Shown: piece by piece, positions 21,442 through 31,622 of the stretch
Position numbering within the stretch: position 1 is the stretch's first letter
Layout of the letters: every line of letters starts with the position of its first letter
NCBI GenBank assembly: GCA_022790955.1
Contig: JAAVYD010000119.1
Span: 1 to 64,000, forward strand
Reading direction: 5' to 3'
Origin: Bacillota bacterium
GTDB lineage: Bacteria; Bacillota; Clostridia; Peptostreptococcales; Anaerovoracaceae
Length of the DNA stretch: 64,000 bases
Translations under genes and position numbers: made by a program
Notes under the pieces: model-generated
What the model was told of the DNA's origin: nothing
The model's input: the letters and a program-made list of their open reading frames with translations, nothing else
Database searches by the model: none

Positions 21442-22575
21442 ATGGTATATACAAAAGCTCAATTAGTAAGAGTTGCGAAGAGAAAAAATAATGAGAAAAG
21501 AAAGTACCTTGTTTTAAATACTATGCAGGGTAAGCATATGCCTGCCGAACCAGGTAAAATGATACGAATGTGCAAAGATTTGGCTGAAAAAATACGGAAA
21601 CTTTACAGTACGGAAACCCTGCTTTTGATTGGATTCGCCGAAACCGCCACTGCGGTAGGATCCGTTATAGCGGCTGAATTAAATTGCCTGTACATGCAGA
21701 CTACAAGGGAGAATATTCCTGATGTTGAGTATTTTCATTTTACGGAATCTCATAGTCACGCTGTCGAGCAAAAGCTGATAAAAACTGATTTTGATCTGAT
21801 ATCGGATCAGATACGCAGAATAATTTTTATAGACGACGAAGTGACTACGGGAAATACAATACAGAAATTAATTAATGAAATAAATAAGTCTTATCCTGAC
21901 AGATTTAAATTTGCAGTAGCTTCCGTTTTAAACGGCATGGAAAAAGAGGCGGAAGACAGATTTAAAAAAGATGGAATAGATATTAATTATCTTGTGAAAA
22001 CGAATCATTCGGAATATACGGCTGTGGCTGAAAAATATAAAGATGATGGAATTTGCCTTGAGCCTGATTTTAGTATACCGCGCGTGTATATTAATAGGAA
22101 AGATTTTTTTGCAGGCTTTAATCCAAGGAAGATTCACAGCGGCGGGGATTACGAGAAATCCTGCGAGAATTTATGGCAGCATGTAAAAGAAAATGTGGAT
22201 TTTAAAGCCGGAGAAAATATTCTCGTTATAGGCACGGAAGAGTTTATGTATCCGGCGGTTTATATTGGCGGCAGGATCGAAGGCTGCAGGGTTATTACCC
22301 ATTCGACTACGAGAAGTCCGATTTCGGTCAGCATTGCCGAGGATTATCCGCTGCAGAGCAGATGCGAGCTGGTAAGTTTTTATGAGGATTACAGGACTAC
22401 GTTTATTTATAATTTGGATAAATACGATAAAGTCCTGATAATTACAGACGCATGGAATTATATGAAGAAAGGCGAGTGCAGTCTGGTAAACGCGCTGTAC
22501 GCAAACGGAAACCGAGATATAACATTAATACGATGGTTTTCAAATAAGGATTATGAAGGTGAAAGTGAAAAATAA
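21442..22575 (+). CDS. Ter-cluster phosphoribosyltransferase with TRSP domain
   Basis: PRTase motif IIFIDDEVTTGNT; TRSP signature THSTTRSPI. Confidence 0.85.
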   Translation: MVYTKAQLVRVAKRKNNEKRKYLVLNTMQGKHMPAEPGKMIRMCKDLAEKIRKLYSTETLLLIGFAETATAVGSVIAAELNCLYMQTTRENIPDVEYFHFTESHSHAVEQKLIKTDFDLISDQIRRIIFIDDEVTTGNTIQKLINEINKSYPDRFKFAVASVLNGMEKEAEDRFKKDGIDINYLVKTNHSEYTAVAEKYKDDGICLEPDFSIPRVYINRKDFFAGFNPRKIHSGGDYEKSCENLWQHVKENVDFKAGENILVIGTEEFMYPAVYIGGRIEGCRVITHSTTRSPISVSIAEDYPLQSRCELVSFYEDYRTTFIYNLDKYDKVLIITDAWNYMKKGECSLVNALYANGNRDITLIRWFSNKDYEGESEK

Positions 22576-22578
22576 AAG

Positions 22579-23646
22579 ATGAGAAGTTCATATAAAAGCG
22601 ATGATGTAATTATATTGCTGAAGGATATCACAGGTCTTGTAAAGCCGCAGCCGGCAGATGAAAGAGAGCTTCTGATTCAGTCGGGTATGCATTATTCCGA
22701 AATGCTTCCAATAGAATATGTACCAGGCGACGAATATATGGAGGCGTATTATGATGCTGTCAGGCTTTACGCGAAGCCGGTTGCCAGAGCGATCGGCAGA
22801 GTGTCGGATAAAATCATAGAATTAAAGGGCAGGGAAGTTGTGCTGGTTTCTCTTGCGAGGGCAGGAACTCCGGTTGGTATACTTATTAAGCGTTTTATTC
22901 GTGCAAAATATAATATTGATGTTCCTCATTATTCTATCTCGATAATACGGGGCAGAGGTATAGATCATAATGCAATGAAACATCTTTTAGAGATATATTC
23001 TCCGCAGCAGCTTATGTTTGCAGACGGCTGGATAGGAAAAGGCGCGATTTTGAATGAATTAAAAAAAGCCATCCGGGATTATGATGGCGTATCAGACGAT
23101 ATAGCTGTTGTGTCTGACCCGGCAAACGTTACGGAGCTTTGCGGCACTCATGAAGATATTTTGATACCAAGCTCATGTTTAAACAGTACGGTTTCAGGTC
23201 TTATAAGCAGGACTTTTCTTAGGAAAGATATTATTGGTGAAAATGATTTTCATGGAGCCGTGTTTTACGGAGAACTGGCAGACAGCGATCTGTCGTATGA
23301 ATTTATAAATTCCATAGAAAAAGAGTTTGATATTGATGATAACAAGTCGAACTGTGAATTTGCGGATTCTTGTCCTGCAGAGGGTTCCGGCGCGGAAGAA
23401 GTAAAAGGTATAGCCGAAAGGTTCGGTGTTTCTGACATTAATCTTATAAAACCCGGAATCGGCGAAGCTACAAGGGTTCTTCTTCGGAGGGTGCCGTGGA
23501 AAATATTAATAGACAGTCGTTATATGAATGATTCGTCGACTGTGCATATAAGGAAGCTGGCGAAGGAGAAAGGCGTTAATATAGAAGAATATCCCATGAA
23601 GCATTATAAAGCGTGCGGGATAATTAAAAAAATGTCGGATGTGTGA
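22579..23646 (+). CDS. Ter-cluster PRTase/PELOTA-like protein ('cysteine protease StiP' family in annotations)
   Basis: VVLVSLARAGTPVGILIKR, HYSISIIRGRGID, C-terminal GEATRVLLRRVPWKILI; directly follows the TRSP gene. Confidence 0.8.
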   Translation: MRSSYKSDDVIILLKDITGLVKPQPADERELLIQSGMHYSEMLPIEYVPGDEYMEAYYDAVRLYAKPVARAIGRVSDKIIELKGREVVLVSLARAGTPVGILIKRFIRAKYNIDVPHYSISIIRGRGIDHNAMKHLLEIYSPQQLMFADGWIGKGAILNELKKAIRDYDGVSDDIAVVSDPANVTELCGTHEDILIPSSCLNSTVSGLISRTFLRKDIIGENDFHGAVFYGELADSDLSYEFINSIEKEFDIDDNKSNCEFADSCPAEGSGAEEVKGIAERFGVSDINLIKPGIGEATRVLLRRVPWKILIDSRYMNDSSTVHIRKLAKEKGVNIEEYPMKHYKACGIIKKMSDV

Positions 23647-23704
23647 TGTATCGCCATCGAGGATTATATTAATATTAAAACTTGAAATTTTATAAAAATA
23701 AGCA

Positions 23705-23731
23705 AATCGGGGCGTGATGCCCCGATTTTAA
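23705..23731. terminator. Intrinsic terminator between convergent genes
   Basis: AAATCGGGGC GTGAT GCCCCGATTTT. Confidence 0.85.
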
Positions 23732-23860
23732 GTTTTTACGCGGATAAAATCCGGTGATGAAAAAATTAAAGAAATTATTAAAATATTAATGATGAAATAT
23801 ATCTGCATGTCCGCTTGTTCGGAAAATGCAGATAAAATTTTTGATTTATGACATGCATTG

Positions 23861-25330
23861 TTAATAATTAATAAATCCCTGGATAAAACTGTTTATGTAT
23901 TCATATCCGACTGCAAGATTTATATTCTGTCCATGATCCATACCCGCTGTGCTTATGCCGATGACTTCTCCATTCATATTAAGCAGCGCGCCGCCGGAAC
24001 TGCCATGAGAGATCGGAGCTGTAAACTGTATCATTTCTACGCCGTCAAGTTTTCTGAATCCGGATATTATGCCGTCAGAAACGGAATTAAATAGTCCTAA
24101 CGGACTTCCGATAGCTACGACTTTCTGCCCGCGGACGGGTTTTTTATCATTTTTATATATAGGTATCGGATTGAGTTGTCTGTCTATTCTTATTAGCGCC
24201 AGATCAAGATGCTGATTGTATTTGATGATTTCATTAGTTTCGTAAATCTGATCGTCTTCTTCTATTGTGACAGAAAGCAGCGTTCCGCGGCAGGCTACAT
24301 GGTGATTTGTTAAGATAAATCCGTTTTTTCCTATCATGATGCCGGAACCGGTTCCGAGGATCTGTCCGGCAGCATTGTGAAGTGTAATGAGTACTACTGA
24401 TGAGGAAAGAAGCGCCAGTTCTTCGTAGCTTTTTTCCCGTATCTGGCTGCCTGAACCTTCGGCAGTTATGTCGTTTTTGCCTGATTTTGCAGTCCTTTGA
24501 TTGGGGATCTTTATTCTTGGAAGATCCGGAATTGCCGCGGTGTTAATACCGTTTGCGGCTGGGAGCACTGCAGATGAGTTCGAGTTTACAGCCGCTGATA
24601 CAGCAGGCTGGGCTAAAGGCGGTTTTGCGTAATTTCCGCTTTCAAATCTGTATTCAGGAATATTTGCATTTTCATTAAAATCTCCCGCCGGTATTTTCTT
24701 TGACAGATTCAATTTATCTATATCGTTTGATATATCTGATTCAGTCTGGATAAGCAAAACATCAAAGCCTATAAGCGTCAGCATATAAAAGAACAGGTAT
24801 TCGTGGGTTTTTGTTATATTACTCGCTGCGATTTTGGCAGGTTGGCGCGGATTCCAGGCTGAGAGTCGGTTTCCGATGGTTTCGTCGAACCAAAAGAGAA
24901 ATTTTGCAATCAAATTCTTTTCTATCGAAGGATTGGTCGGCTTGTGCTGAGCGTAAAGATTCAGAACTTTTACGCATGCTGCGCTGAGTATAGAGGCGAT
25001 ATCGGGCGTTTTATCTGTGCAGCTTTTTGTATATATTTCTTTTTTTCCTGATTTTGCCCAGGCTTCAAAGCTATCTGTATAAAATTTAGGGTTATTCATA
25101 GAAGGAAGCGAAGAAATCCTGTTGTAAATTCCGTTTTTTTTGTTCATACGCTCGGTAAGCGTTTTATCCATATCGTTTATATCGTTTAAAATGTTGTTAT
25201 TAAAACCTGTTATTCTAAGAAAATAAACGTCTTTACATTCGTTACGATAACCGCCGTTTATATTCATAAAACTGCTGATATTTGATATATCTAATATATT
25301 AAATCTTACATCTTTTATATGATCGAACAT
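23861..25330 (-). CDS. YceG-like N-terminal module fused to a trypsin-like (S1C/HtrA-type) serine protease, no signal peptide
   Basis: Protease triad motifs TNHHV (His), LDLALIRID (Asp), GSSGGALLN (Ser); N-terminal half aligns by eye to the YceG-family protein at 26266-28539. Confidence 0.85.
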   Translation of the reverse strand: MFDHIKDVRFNILDISNISSFMNINGGYRNECKDVYFLRITGFNNNILNDINDMDKTLTERMNKKNGIYNRISSLPSMNNPKFYTDSFEAWAKSGKKEIYTKSCTDKTPDIASILSAACVKVLNLYAQHKPTNPSIEKNLIAKFLFWFDETIGNRLSAWNPRQPAKIAASNITKTHEYLFFYMLTLIGFDVLLIQTESDISNDIDKLNLSKKIPAGDFNENANIPEYRFESGNYAKPPLAQPAVSAAVNSNSSAVLPAANGINTAAIPDLPRIKIPNQRTAKSGKNDITAEGSGSQIREKSYEELALLSSSVVLITLHNAAGQILGTGSGIMIGKNGFILTNHHVACRGTLLSVTIEEDDQIYETNEIIKYNQHLDLALIRIDRQLNPIPIYKNDKKPVRGQKVVAIGSPLGLFNSVSDGIISGFRKLDGVEMIQFTAPISHGSSGGALLNMNGEVIGISTAGMDHGQNINLAVGYEYINSFIQGFINY

Positions 25331-25652
25331 ATTATTGCAACCTCGTTATATTAATATTTTAAATTGCGTAAATTTTATCAGATATGTTAAGTATACCATA
25401 CGCAAACTGAAAATGTTAATACTGTTGCATATTAAATTTATATGGATTCATCTTGTATCTTGCAGCGGATTACATGGATTTGCGCTGAATGCGATAGGTA
25501 TACATCATTGACAAGAATAAATACAACGAGTAAAATAAAAGAGAATATTAATTTTAGATAAAATGAATTTCTTAAATTAATAAAGGCAAATGGTAATAAT
25601 ATTCATAGCAATATTTGTATTATTTATATATAATGTATAGGTTTAACAGAAA

Positions 25653-26246
25653 ATGAATTCATTAACAGAGAAAAAATTTAAAGTTTCGTTTAATTCTCCC
25701 GTGATTTTGGCTTTTACGGTAATATGTCTTGCAGCTCTTATTTTGGATTATGTTACCCGCGGAGCTGCAAACGATATGTTTTTCAGCGTTTATCGGTCGT
25801 CGCTGGCAAGTCCGTTTACATACATAAGGTTTTTCGGACACGTAGCGGGGCACGCAGGCTGGGAGCATTTTATAGGAAATATAATGCTTATATTGATAGT
25901 CGGACCGTTGCTTGAAGAAAAATATGGTTCAGCAAATATTTTATTTGTAATATTATCTACTGCGCTTGTCACAGGACTCGTAAATTTTATATTTTTCCCA
26001 TCGATTCATTTACTTGGCGCCAGCGGCGTCGTATTCGCACTAATACTGCTTTCGTCTTTCACAAGTATAAAAGAAGGAGATATACCGCTGACCTTTATTC
26101 TCGTTGCAGTTATTTATATTGGAGAGCAGATATATAAAGGAATTTTTATTCAGGATAATGTAGCAAATCTTACTCATATTATAGGAGCTGTTGTGGGGGC
26201 TGCGCTTGGTTTTATTATGAATAAAAATAAAATGAACAGATATTAA
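25653..26246 (+). CDS. Rhomboid-family intramembrane serine protease
   Basis: GASG (catalytic Ser) and TM His (NLTHIIGAVVGAALGF); six-TM-like hydrophobicity; HAGWEHFIGNI loop. Confidence 0.88.
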   Translation: MNSLTEKKFKVSFNSPVILAFTVICLAALILDYVTRGAANDMFFSVYRSSLASPFTYIRFFGHVAGHAGWEHFIGNIMLILIVGPLLEEKYGSANILFVILSTALVTGLVNFIFFPSIHLLGASGVVFALILLSSFTSIKEGDIPLTFILVAVIYIGEQIYKGIFIQDNVANLTHIIGAVVGAALGFIMNKNKMNRY

Positions 26247-26265
26247 TTTTTCGGAGTGAGGATCA

Positions 26266-28539
26266 ATGTTTGAGCGTGTCGCACTGCAGGATTTGGACGA
26301 TTTTTTTGTTGAAATCAGCAGAAGAAGAAGCAAAGGCGTATATTTTTACAGAATTAACGGATACAGCGAATATATAGATGAATTTATCCGTAAATATTAT
26401 GAAGCGGCAAGAAAGTCAGGCGTTATAATAGAAGGTAGGATTGCAAATCCTACAGAAAGCAATCTTTCATATTTTCAGGAAATTATGGGTATGAATTTCA
26501 AGATGGACATAGGATTCATAACCGTAAATCTTAAAAAATGGCTGCCTCGTATGACGGATTATCAGCGTTCAAGCGTTGCATCGGCTATGTACGGCGTGTT
26601 TGAAGGATTGCTTGCTTCAGGCAAGAATGAGAATATGATAAAAAACGCTTATGTCAAGTTTATGTGTTGGCTTTATTACAAGTTTGAACGCATAGTCAGC
26701 AGGCTTGGCGATAATGTGGCTCCCAAGATTTTATATGAAGGCGATATAAGCAGGTACGAGCTTCTTATGCTGTCTGTTTTATCAAGGTCGGGCTGTGATA
26801 TAGTGATATTACAGTATAAAGGCGATGAGAATTATTTAAAATCGGATCCAACGTCTGAGTTGTCAGATATTCTTAATATTAAAGGTCTTTCTGCTTTTCC
26901 GCAGAGCTTTAATTTAAAGACGCTGCGTGAGGAGATGGTAAGAAAGACTAAAGTAGACCGTATGTATGGTGAGAAGCCTGATAAGATAAATTGTACAAAT
27001 GCCTGGCTCGGCGGAAATATATTTTTTGATATAAAAAAAGCAGTAAAAGATAGAGGCTCGGATCAGAGATTTTTTTATAATTGCTTTTGCAGAGTGAACG
27101 GCGCGGAAGATAAAAATACATATATTAACGATCTGTACCAGCTTCAGCTTGAACTGAAAAACGCAGGGCGTCATATCGCAATATCAGAAGACAGCATAGG
27201 GATTCCTTTGCCCGATGAGATTGCAAAAATAAGCAGAGGTTCTTATGCGAATGCAGAACAACTGATTCAAGGGCTTTCTGCGAATATAGATTACAGCGGA
27301 GATCAGGAATTAAAAAGGCTGATGAAGAAAGCGTTTATAGATATAATGTTTGAGGAAGCCGAAAATGAAAACATTAATATTAATAAACTTATGAATAAAG
27401 CGGTATATATTATTTGCTGGCTCAGGCGTTATCAGAAGCAGCTTTTTATAAACTGGAAGTTTCCTGATGTTGGAGTTTTTATTTATCTGGGAGGCTGCAA
27501 AACGGATTATGAAGCGTTGTTTTTGCGAATGTTGTCCAGGCTGCCTGTGGATGTTCTGATTCTGGTTCCAAATCTCAACGTAAAATGCTGTTTAGAAGAT
27601 AAATTTTTATATGAAATAAATTATCAAGAAACGATAAATATTTCTAAATTTCCTCATGAAAGCGGAGATGTGCGCATAGGAACCGCCGCATATCATGCAG
27701 AGCGTGATCTTGATACATTGCTTTATCAGGATACGGGAATATACCGCAATCAGCAGTTTAGCAGGGCGAATACAGTAACGCTTCAGACTATGTATGAAGA
27801 AATAGCCATTTTATGGAAGGAAGAGGTAAAATACAGACCAAGTTTTAGTACAGTTGACGATATAGTAAATATACCCGTTATCTTTTCAAAAGTTTCCGGA
27901 GTTAAAGATGGCAATGTTTCCGCGTATTGGAGCAGCGTGAAGGAACTCATAACGGAGGATACTGTTTTAATCGATAAGGCTCCGTATATTACCTCGGTAA
28001 ATCCGAATCCTGTAAAAGCGTTTGCCGTAGAGTTTTTTAAGAACGGCAGAGTGCAGAAAAATAAGATAAAGGCTAATAAGAATTACCGTTACGGGCATTT
28101 GAGGGAAGAAACTCAGGAGTATCTGCTGGACAAGCTGCAGTTATTTATAGATCGTAAAGTTATAAAAGGTACTTTTGTGAACGGTACGGAATATACGATC
28201 ATTTCTACCGCGCTTAATATAAATAATGAAATATTAAGACTGATACAGAAATTTGATTTTACAAAGAAAAATCCTAAGATTATTTATATAAATACTTCAG
28301 AGAAAACAATCTCTCTTGAAGATTCCATACTTATGGGATATCTGAATACAGTCGGTTTCGATGTTGTTTTCTTTGTTCCAACCGGATATCAGACGGTAGA
28401 AAAATATTTTAACGATAAAATTATTGAGGAATTTCAGATCGGCGAGTATGTTTACGATATGAATGTTCCGGATCTGAATAAATTTTCGTCAAGTTCGGGA
28501 AAAGGCTTGATAAACAGAATATTTAAGAGAGGTATGTAG
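26266..28539 (+). CDS. YceG-family Ter-cluster protein
   Basis: Length, internal repeats and position upstream of telA/terD match the YceG family; internal repeats W..KIL(Y/F)...YE.L(M/F)L.(V/M)LSR...D(V/I)(V/L)IL. Confidence 0.75.
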   Translation: MFERVALQDLDDFFVEISRRRSKGVYFYRINGYSEYIDEFIRKYYEAARKSGVIIEGRIANPTESNLSYFQEIMGMNFKMDIGFITVNLKKWLPRMTDYQRSSVASAMYGVFEGLLASGKNENMIKNAYVKFMCWLYYKFERIVSRLGDNVAPKILYEGDISRYELLMLSVLSRSGCDIVILQYKGDENYLKSDPTSELSDILNIKGLSAFPQSFNLKTLREEMVRKTKVDRMYGEKPDKINCTNAWLGGNIFFDIKKAVKDRGSDQRFFYNCFCRVNGAEDKNTYINDLYQLQLELKNAGRHIAISEDSIGIPLPDEIAKISRGSYANAEQLIQGLSANIDYSGDQELKRLMKKAFIDIMFEEAENENININKLMNKAVYIICWLRRYQKQLFINWKFPDVGVFIYLGGCKTDYEALFLRMLSRLPVDVLILVPNLNVKCCLEDKFLYEINYQETINISKFPHESGDVRIGTAAYHAERDLDTLLYQDTGIYRNQQFSRANTVTLQTMYEEIAILWKEEVKYRPSFSTVDDIVNIPVIFSKVSGVKDGNVSAYWSSVKELITEDTVLIDKAPYITSVNPNPVKAFAVEFFKNGRVQKNKIKANKNYRYGHLREETQEYLLDKLQLFIDRKVIKGTFVNGTEYTIISTALNINNEILRLIQKFDFTKKNPKIIYINTSEKTISLEDSILMGYLNTVGFDVVFFVPTGYQTVEKYFNDKIIEEFQIGEYVYDMNVPDLNKFSSSSGKGLINRIFKRGM

Positions 28540-28541
28540 AT

Positions 28542-29690
28542 ATGGCAATAGATTTTTCAAAGGGTGCGTCGGGTCAGGCTGATGTCGCTGAACCTGAAGT
28601 TAAGAATGAAATAGAGATTGTAGAACAGTATGACATAGTTGCGGACAGGCAGCAGATGAACGCGCAGCTTACAAATTCCGCTGAGGTAGATGCGCTTGTC
28701 AGCAATATCGAGGTGTTTAATCTGGAATCTATAGTATCCTTTGGAGCCGATGCTGCCGAGGATATTTCAAGGGCGTCGGATGTGGTGCTTAACAGCATGA
28801 ATATGGCTCAGATCGACGAATCAAGCGAGATGCTGAAAACATTATCCAAGATAATGGATAAGTTTGATATAGAAGAAATAAAGGACAATCCGGGATTATT
28901 CGGAAAAATTTTTGGAAATCTGCGAAAACAACTCGATAAAATTCTTGCTAAATATCATACTATGGGCGACGAAGTAGATAAAATTTACGTCGAGTTAAAA
29001 AAATATGAGTCTGAAATTAAAGATTCAAACAGGAAGTTGAATCAGTTATTCGACGCCAATGTAGGTTATTATCATGAACTTGTAAAATATATTTTAGCTG
29101 GCGAGCAGGCGTGCAAAGAGATAGAAAACTATCTTATTCAGCGCAGAACAGATATGGAAACGTCGGGCGATAATTCTATACAGTTTGAAATAACTACTCT
29201 GGAGCAGGCGCTTATGATGATGGAGCAGCGGACTCAGGATCTGAAAATTGCTGAAAACGTAGCTATGCAGTCCATACCGATGATAAAGACCATGCAGTTC
29301 AGCAATATGAATTTAGTAAGAAAAATCAATTCAGCGTTTATAATTACGCTTCCTGTATTTAAGCAGGCGCTGGCTCAGGCTATAATGCTGAAACGTCAGC
29401 GGATTCAGGCGGAGTCTATGGCGGCGCTTGATGAAAAGACAAACGAAATGCTTATTAAGAACGCCCGCAATACTGTGGAGCAGTCTAAGATGACGGCAAG
29501 ACTGGCTTCGGGCAGTTCTATTAAGGTAGAAACTCTTGAAAATACCTGGCGTACTATCGTCAACGGTATCGAGGAAACCAGGCAGATTCAGGAGAATGCG
29601 AGAAGAAAGCGTATAGAAGATCAGGGCAAACTTGAAAATATTAAAGCCGAATTTAATAAAATGTATCATGTACCTAATAAAACAAATTAA
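28542..29690 (+). CDS. Toxic anion resistance protein, TelA/KlaA family
   Basis: TelA-like helical sequence (TTLEQALMMMEQRTQDLKIAENVAMQSIPMIKTMQ...QKALAQAI-type region). Confidence 0.92.
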   Translation: MAIDFSKGASGQADVAEPEVKNEIEIVEQYDIVADRQQMNAQLTNSAEVDALVSNIEVFNLESIVSFGADAAEDISRASDVVLNSMNMAQIDESSEMLKTLSKIMDKFDIEEIKDNPGLFGKIFGNLRKQLDKILAKYHTMGDEVDKIYVELKKYESEIKDSNRKLNQLFDANVGYYHELVKYILAGEQACKEIENYLIQRRTDMETSGDNSIQFEITTLEQALMMMEQRTQDLKIAENVAMQSIPMIKTMQFSNMNLVRKINSAFIITLPVFKQALAQAIMLKRQRIQAESMAALDEKTNEMLIKNARNTVEQSKMTARLASGSSIKVETLENTWRTIVNGIEETRQIQENARRKRIEDQGKLENIKAEFNKMYHVPNKTN

Positions 29691-29708
29691 TATTGAGGAG
29701 GAATTATT

Positions 29709-30290
29709 ATGCCTATTAATTTATCAAAAGGTCAGAAAGTAGATCTTACAAAGGGAAATCCGGGTTTGCAGAAAATTTTGGTCGGTTTAGGCTGGGATGT
29801 TAATGCTTTCGATTCCGGTGCTGATTTCGATTTAGATGCCGCGGCTTTTCTTGTCGGAGAAAACGGCAAATGCCCGACTGAACAGGAATTCGTATTCTAC
29901 GGAAATCTGGCTCATGCGAGTGGATCAGTAAAGCATCTGGGCGACAATCTTACAGGTGAAGGCGAAGGCGACGACGAGCAGATCGAAATAGATCTGTCCA
30001 AGATCCCGGAAAACATCAGTAAAGTAGCGTTTACGGTTACCATTTATGATTCCGATACAAGAAATCAGAATTTTGGACAGGTTTCAAATGCATTTATACG
30101 CATTGTAGACGAGTCGAATAATACTGAGCTTATCAGATATGACTTAGGCGAGGACTTCTCCATAGAAACGGCTGTTGTTGTAGGAGAATTATACAGACAT
30201 AATGGAGAATGGAAATTTAACGCTATCGGTAGCGGATTCCAGGGCGGACTTGCTGCACTGTGCGGTCATTACGGAATCGAAGTTGCGTAA
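29709..30290 (+). CDS. terD: TerD-family stress protein
   Basis: [27 protein letters not shown]...[10 protein letters not shown]...[10 protein letters not shown]...[16 protein letters not shown]. Confidence 0.95.
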   Translation: MPINLSKGQKVDLTKGNPGLQKILVGLGWDVNAFDSGADFDLDAAAFLVGENGKCPTEQEFVFYGNLAHASGSVKHLGDNLTGEGEGDDEQIEIDLSKIPENISKVAFTVTIYDSDTRNQNFGQVSNAFIRIVDESNNTELIRYDLGEDFSIETAVVVGELYRHNGEWKFNAIGSGFQGGLAALCGHYGIEVA

Positions 30291-30528
30291 ATTGTACAGG
30301 AGGTTTTATTTAAGAGGCGCGTTGTTTAAGCGAAGATATATATGAGAATATTTTACGCTGTTAAATTTGCAGGTCAAATATAATGCTGATAATAGCGCGT
30401 GTGATCGGGCAGTTATTTAAAAGTATATAAATTTATGATTAGATGAGCGTTCTTCCGAATAGGTTTTAAAAAGCTGCGGCATACCACGGTTTTTCTGGAT
30501 TGGACGCAAATGACGAGGATTGATTAAG

Positions 30529-31116
30529 ATGTCGATTAGTTTACAAAAAGGTCAGAAGGTTAGTTTATCAAAGGAAAACGCAGGTTTATCAAAAATAATC
30601 GTAGGTCTGGGTTGGGATGAAGTAAAGAGAAAAAGCGGATTTTTTGCGCCTAAGCCTCAGCCGATAGACTGCGATGCTTCTGCTATTATACTGCAGGGCG
30701 GTAAATTAGTGGATACGGGAGATATAGTTTTCTTCGGAAACCTGAGCCACAAAACAGGCACAGTTCAGCACATGGGAGATAATCTTACAGGTGCAGGCGA
30801 CGGAGATGACGAACAGATTATTATTGATCTTGCAAGCGTTCCGGAAAATTACGATAGAATTGTTATAGTTGTAAATATTTATCAGGCAAGGGAAAGAGGT
30901 CAGCATTTCGGTCTTATTCAGAACGCTTTTTGCAGGCTCGTTGATACGAGAAACAACGCGGAGCTTTGCAGATATAATCTAACAGATGATTATTCCGGTC
31001 AGACTGCAATGGTATTTGGTGAAGTTTACAGATATAACGGCGAATGGAAATTTAATGCAATAGGTCAGGGAACTGCCGATAATTCTATCGGAGATCTGGC
31101 AAGGCGTTATCTCTAA
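30529..31116 (+). CDS. Second TerD-family protein (variant first Ca-site loop)
   Basis: ISLQKGQKVSLSKENAGLSKIIVGLGWDE...IDCDASAIIL...GDDEQIIIDL...[16 protein letters not shown]. Confidence 0.93.
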   Translation: MSISLQKGQKVSLSKENAGLSKIIVGLGWDEVKRKSGFFAPKPQPIDCDASAIILQGGKLVDTGDIVFFGNLSHKTGTVQHMGDNLTGAGDGDDEQIIIDLASVPENYDRIVIVVNIYQARERGQHFGLIQNAFCRLVDTRNNAELCRYNLTDDYSGQTAMVFGEVYRYNGEWKFNAIGQGTADNSIGDLARRYL

Positions 31117-31622
31117 TACAATTCAGCTTTTTATAAATATTAAAAGAATATAAATACAGGAGAAGTTAACAAAAATTGCTTGCTTCTCCTTAATTTGTAT
31201 ATTAAAAATCAGACGACGATTTATATCAGCGTCAGTAATATTTGGCAATAAGTTTATTATGCAGTAAATATAATAAGTTTGCTGTTAGAAGAGAGTCAGT
31301 GGGAGCGGCATTTTCATTAGTTATATGTATAAAATTAGATTTTGTTAGAGAGTTTTGATCGCATTTAAGAGAATACAATGTTTTGTATGCATATATTAAG
31401 TCTGCTGAATATAGTATTATAGTCAGTCAATAAATTTAAAATTAACAGCAACTATTTTTAAATCAAAATATAAAAAATAGTTGAGTTTTGGGAAGCTGTG
31501 AAAATAAAGAGAGTATTAGGCAATTTAATAAAGGTATAAGTATCGCTTAAAAAGTAAAAAGAAAAATACAAGTTATTCAGAAATCATATTAATTAAATGA
31601 ATGTTAAATTAAGGAGTTGTGT

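Noticed and set aside
31117-31622. Possible Mn2+ (yybP-ykoY) riboswitch before the P-type ATPase
   Set aside because: Looked for the conserved loop sequences and did not find them; only a terminator-like GGAGAAG...CTTCTCC stem is evident.
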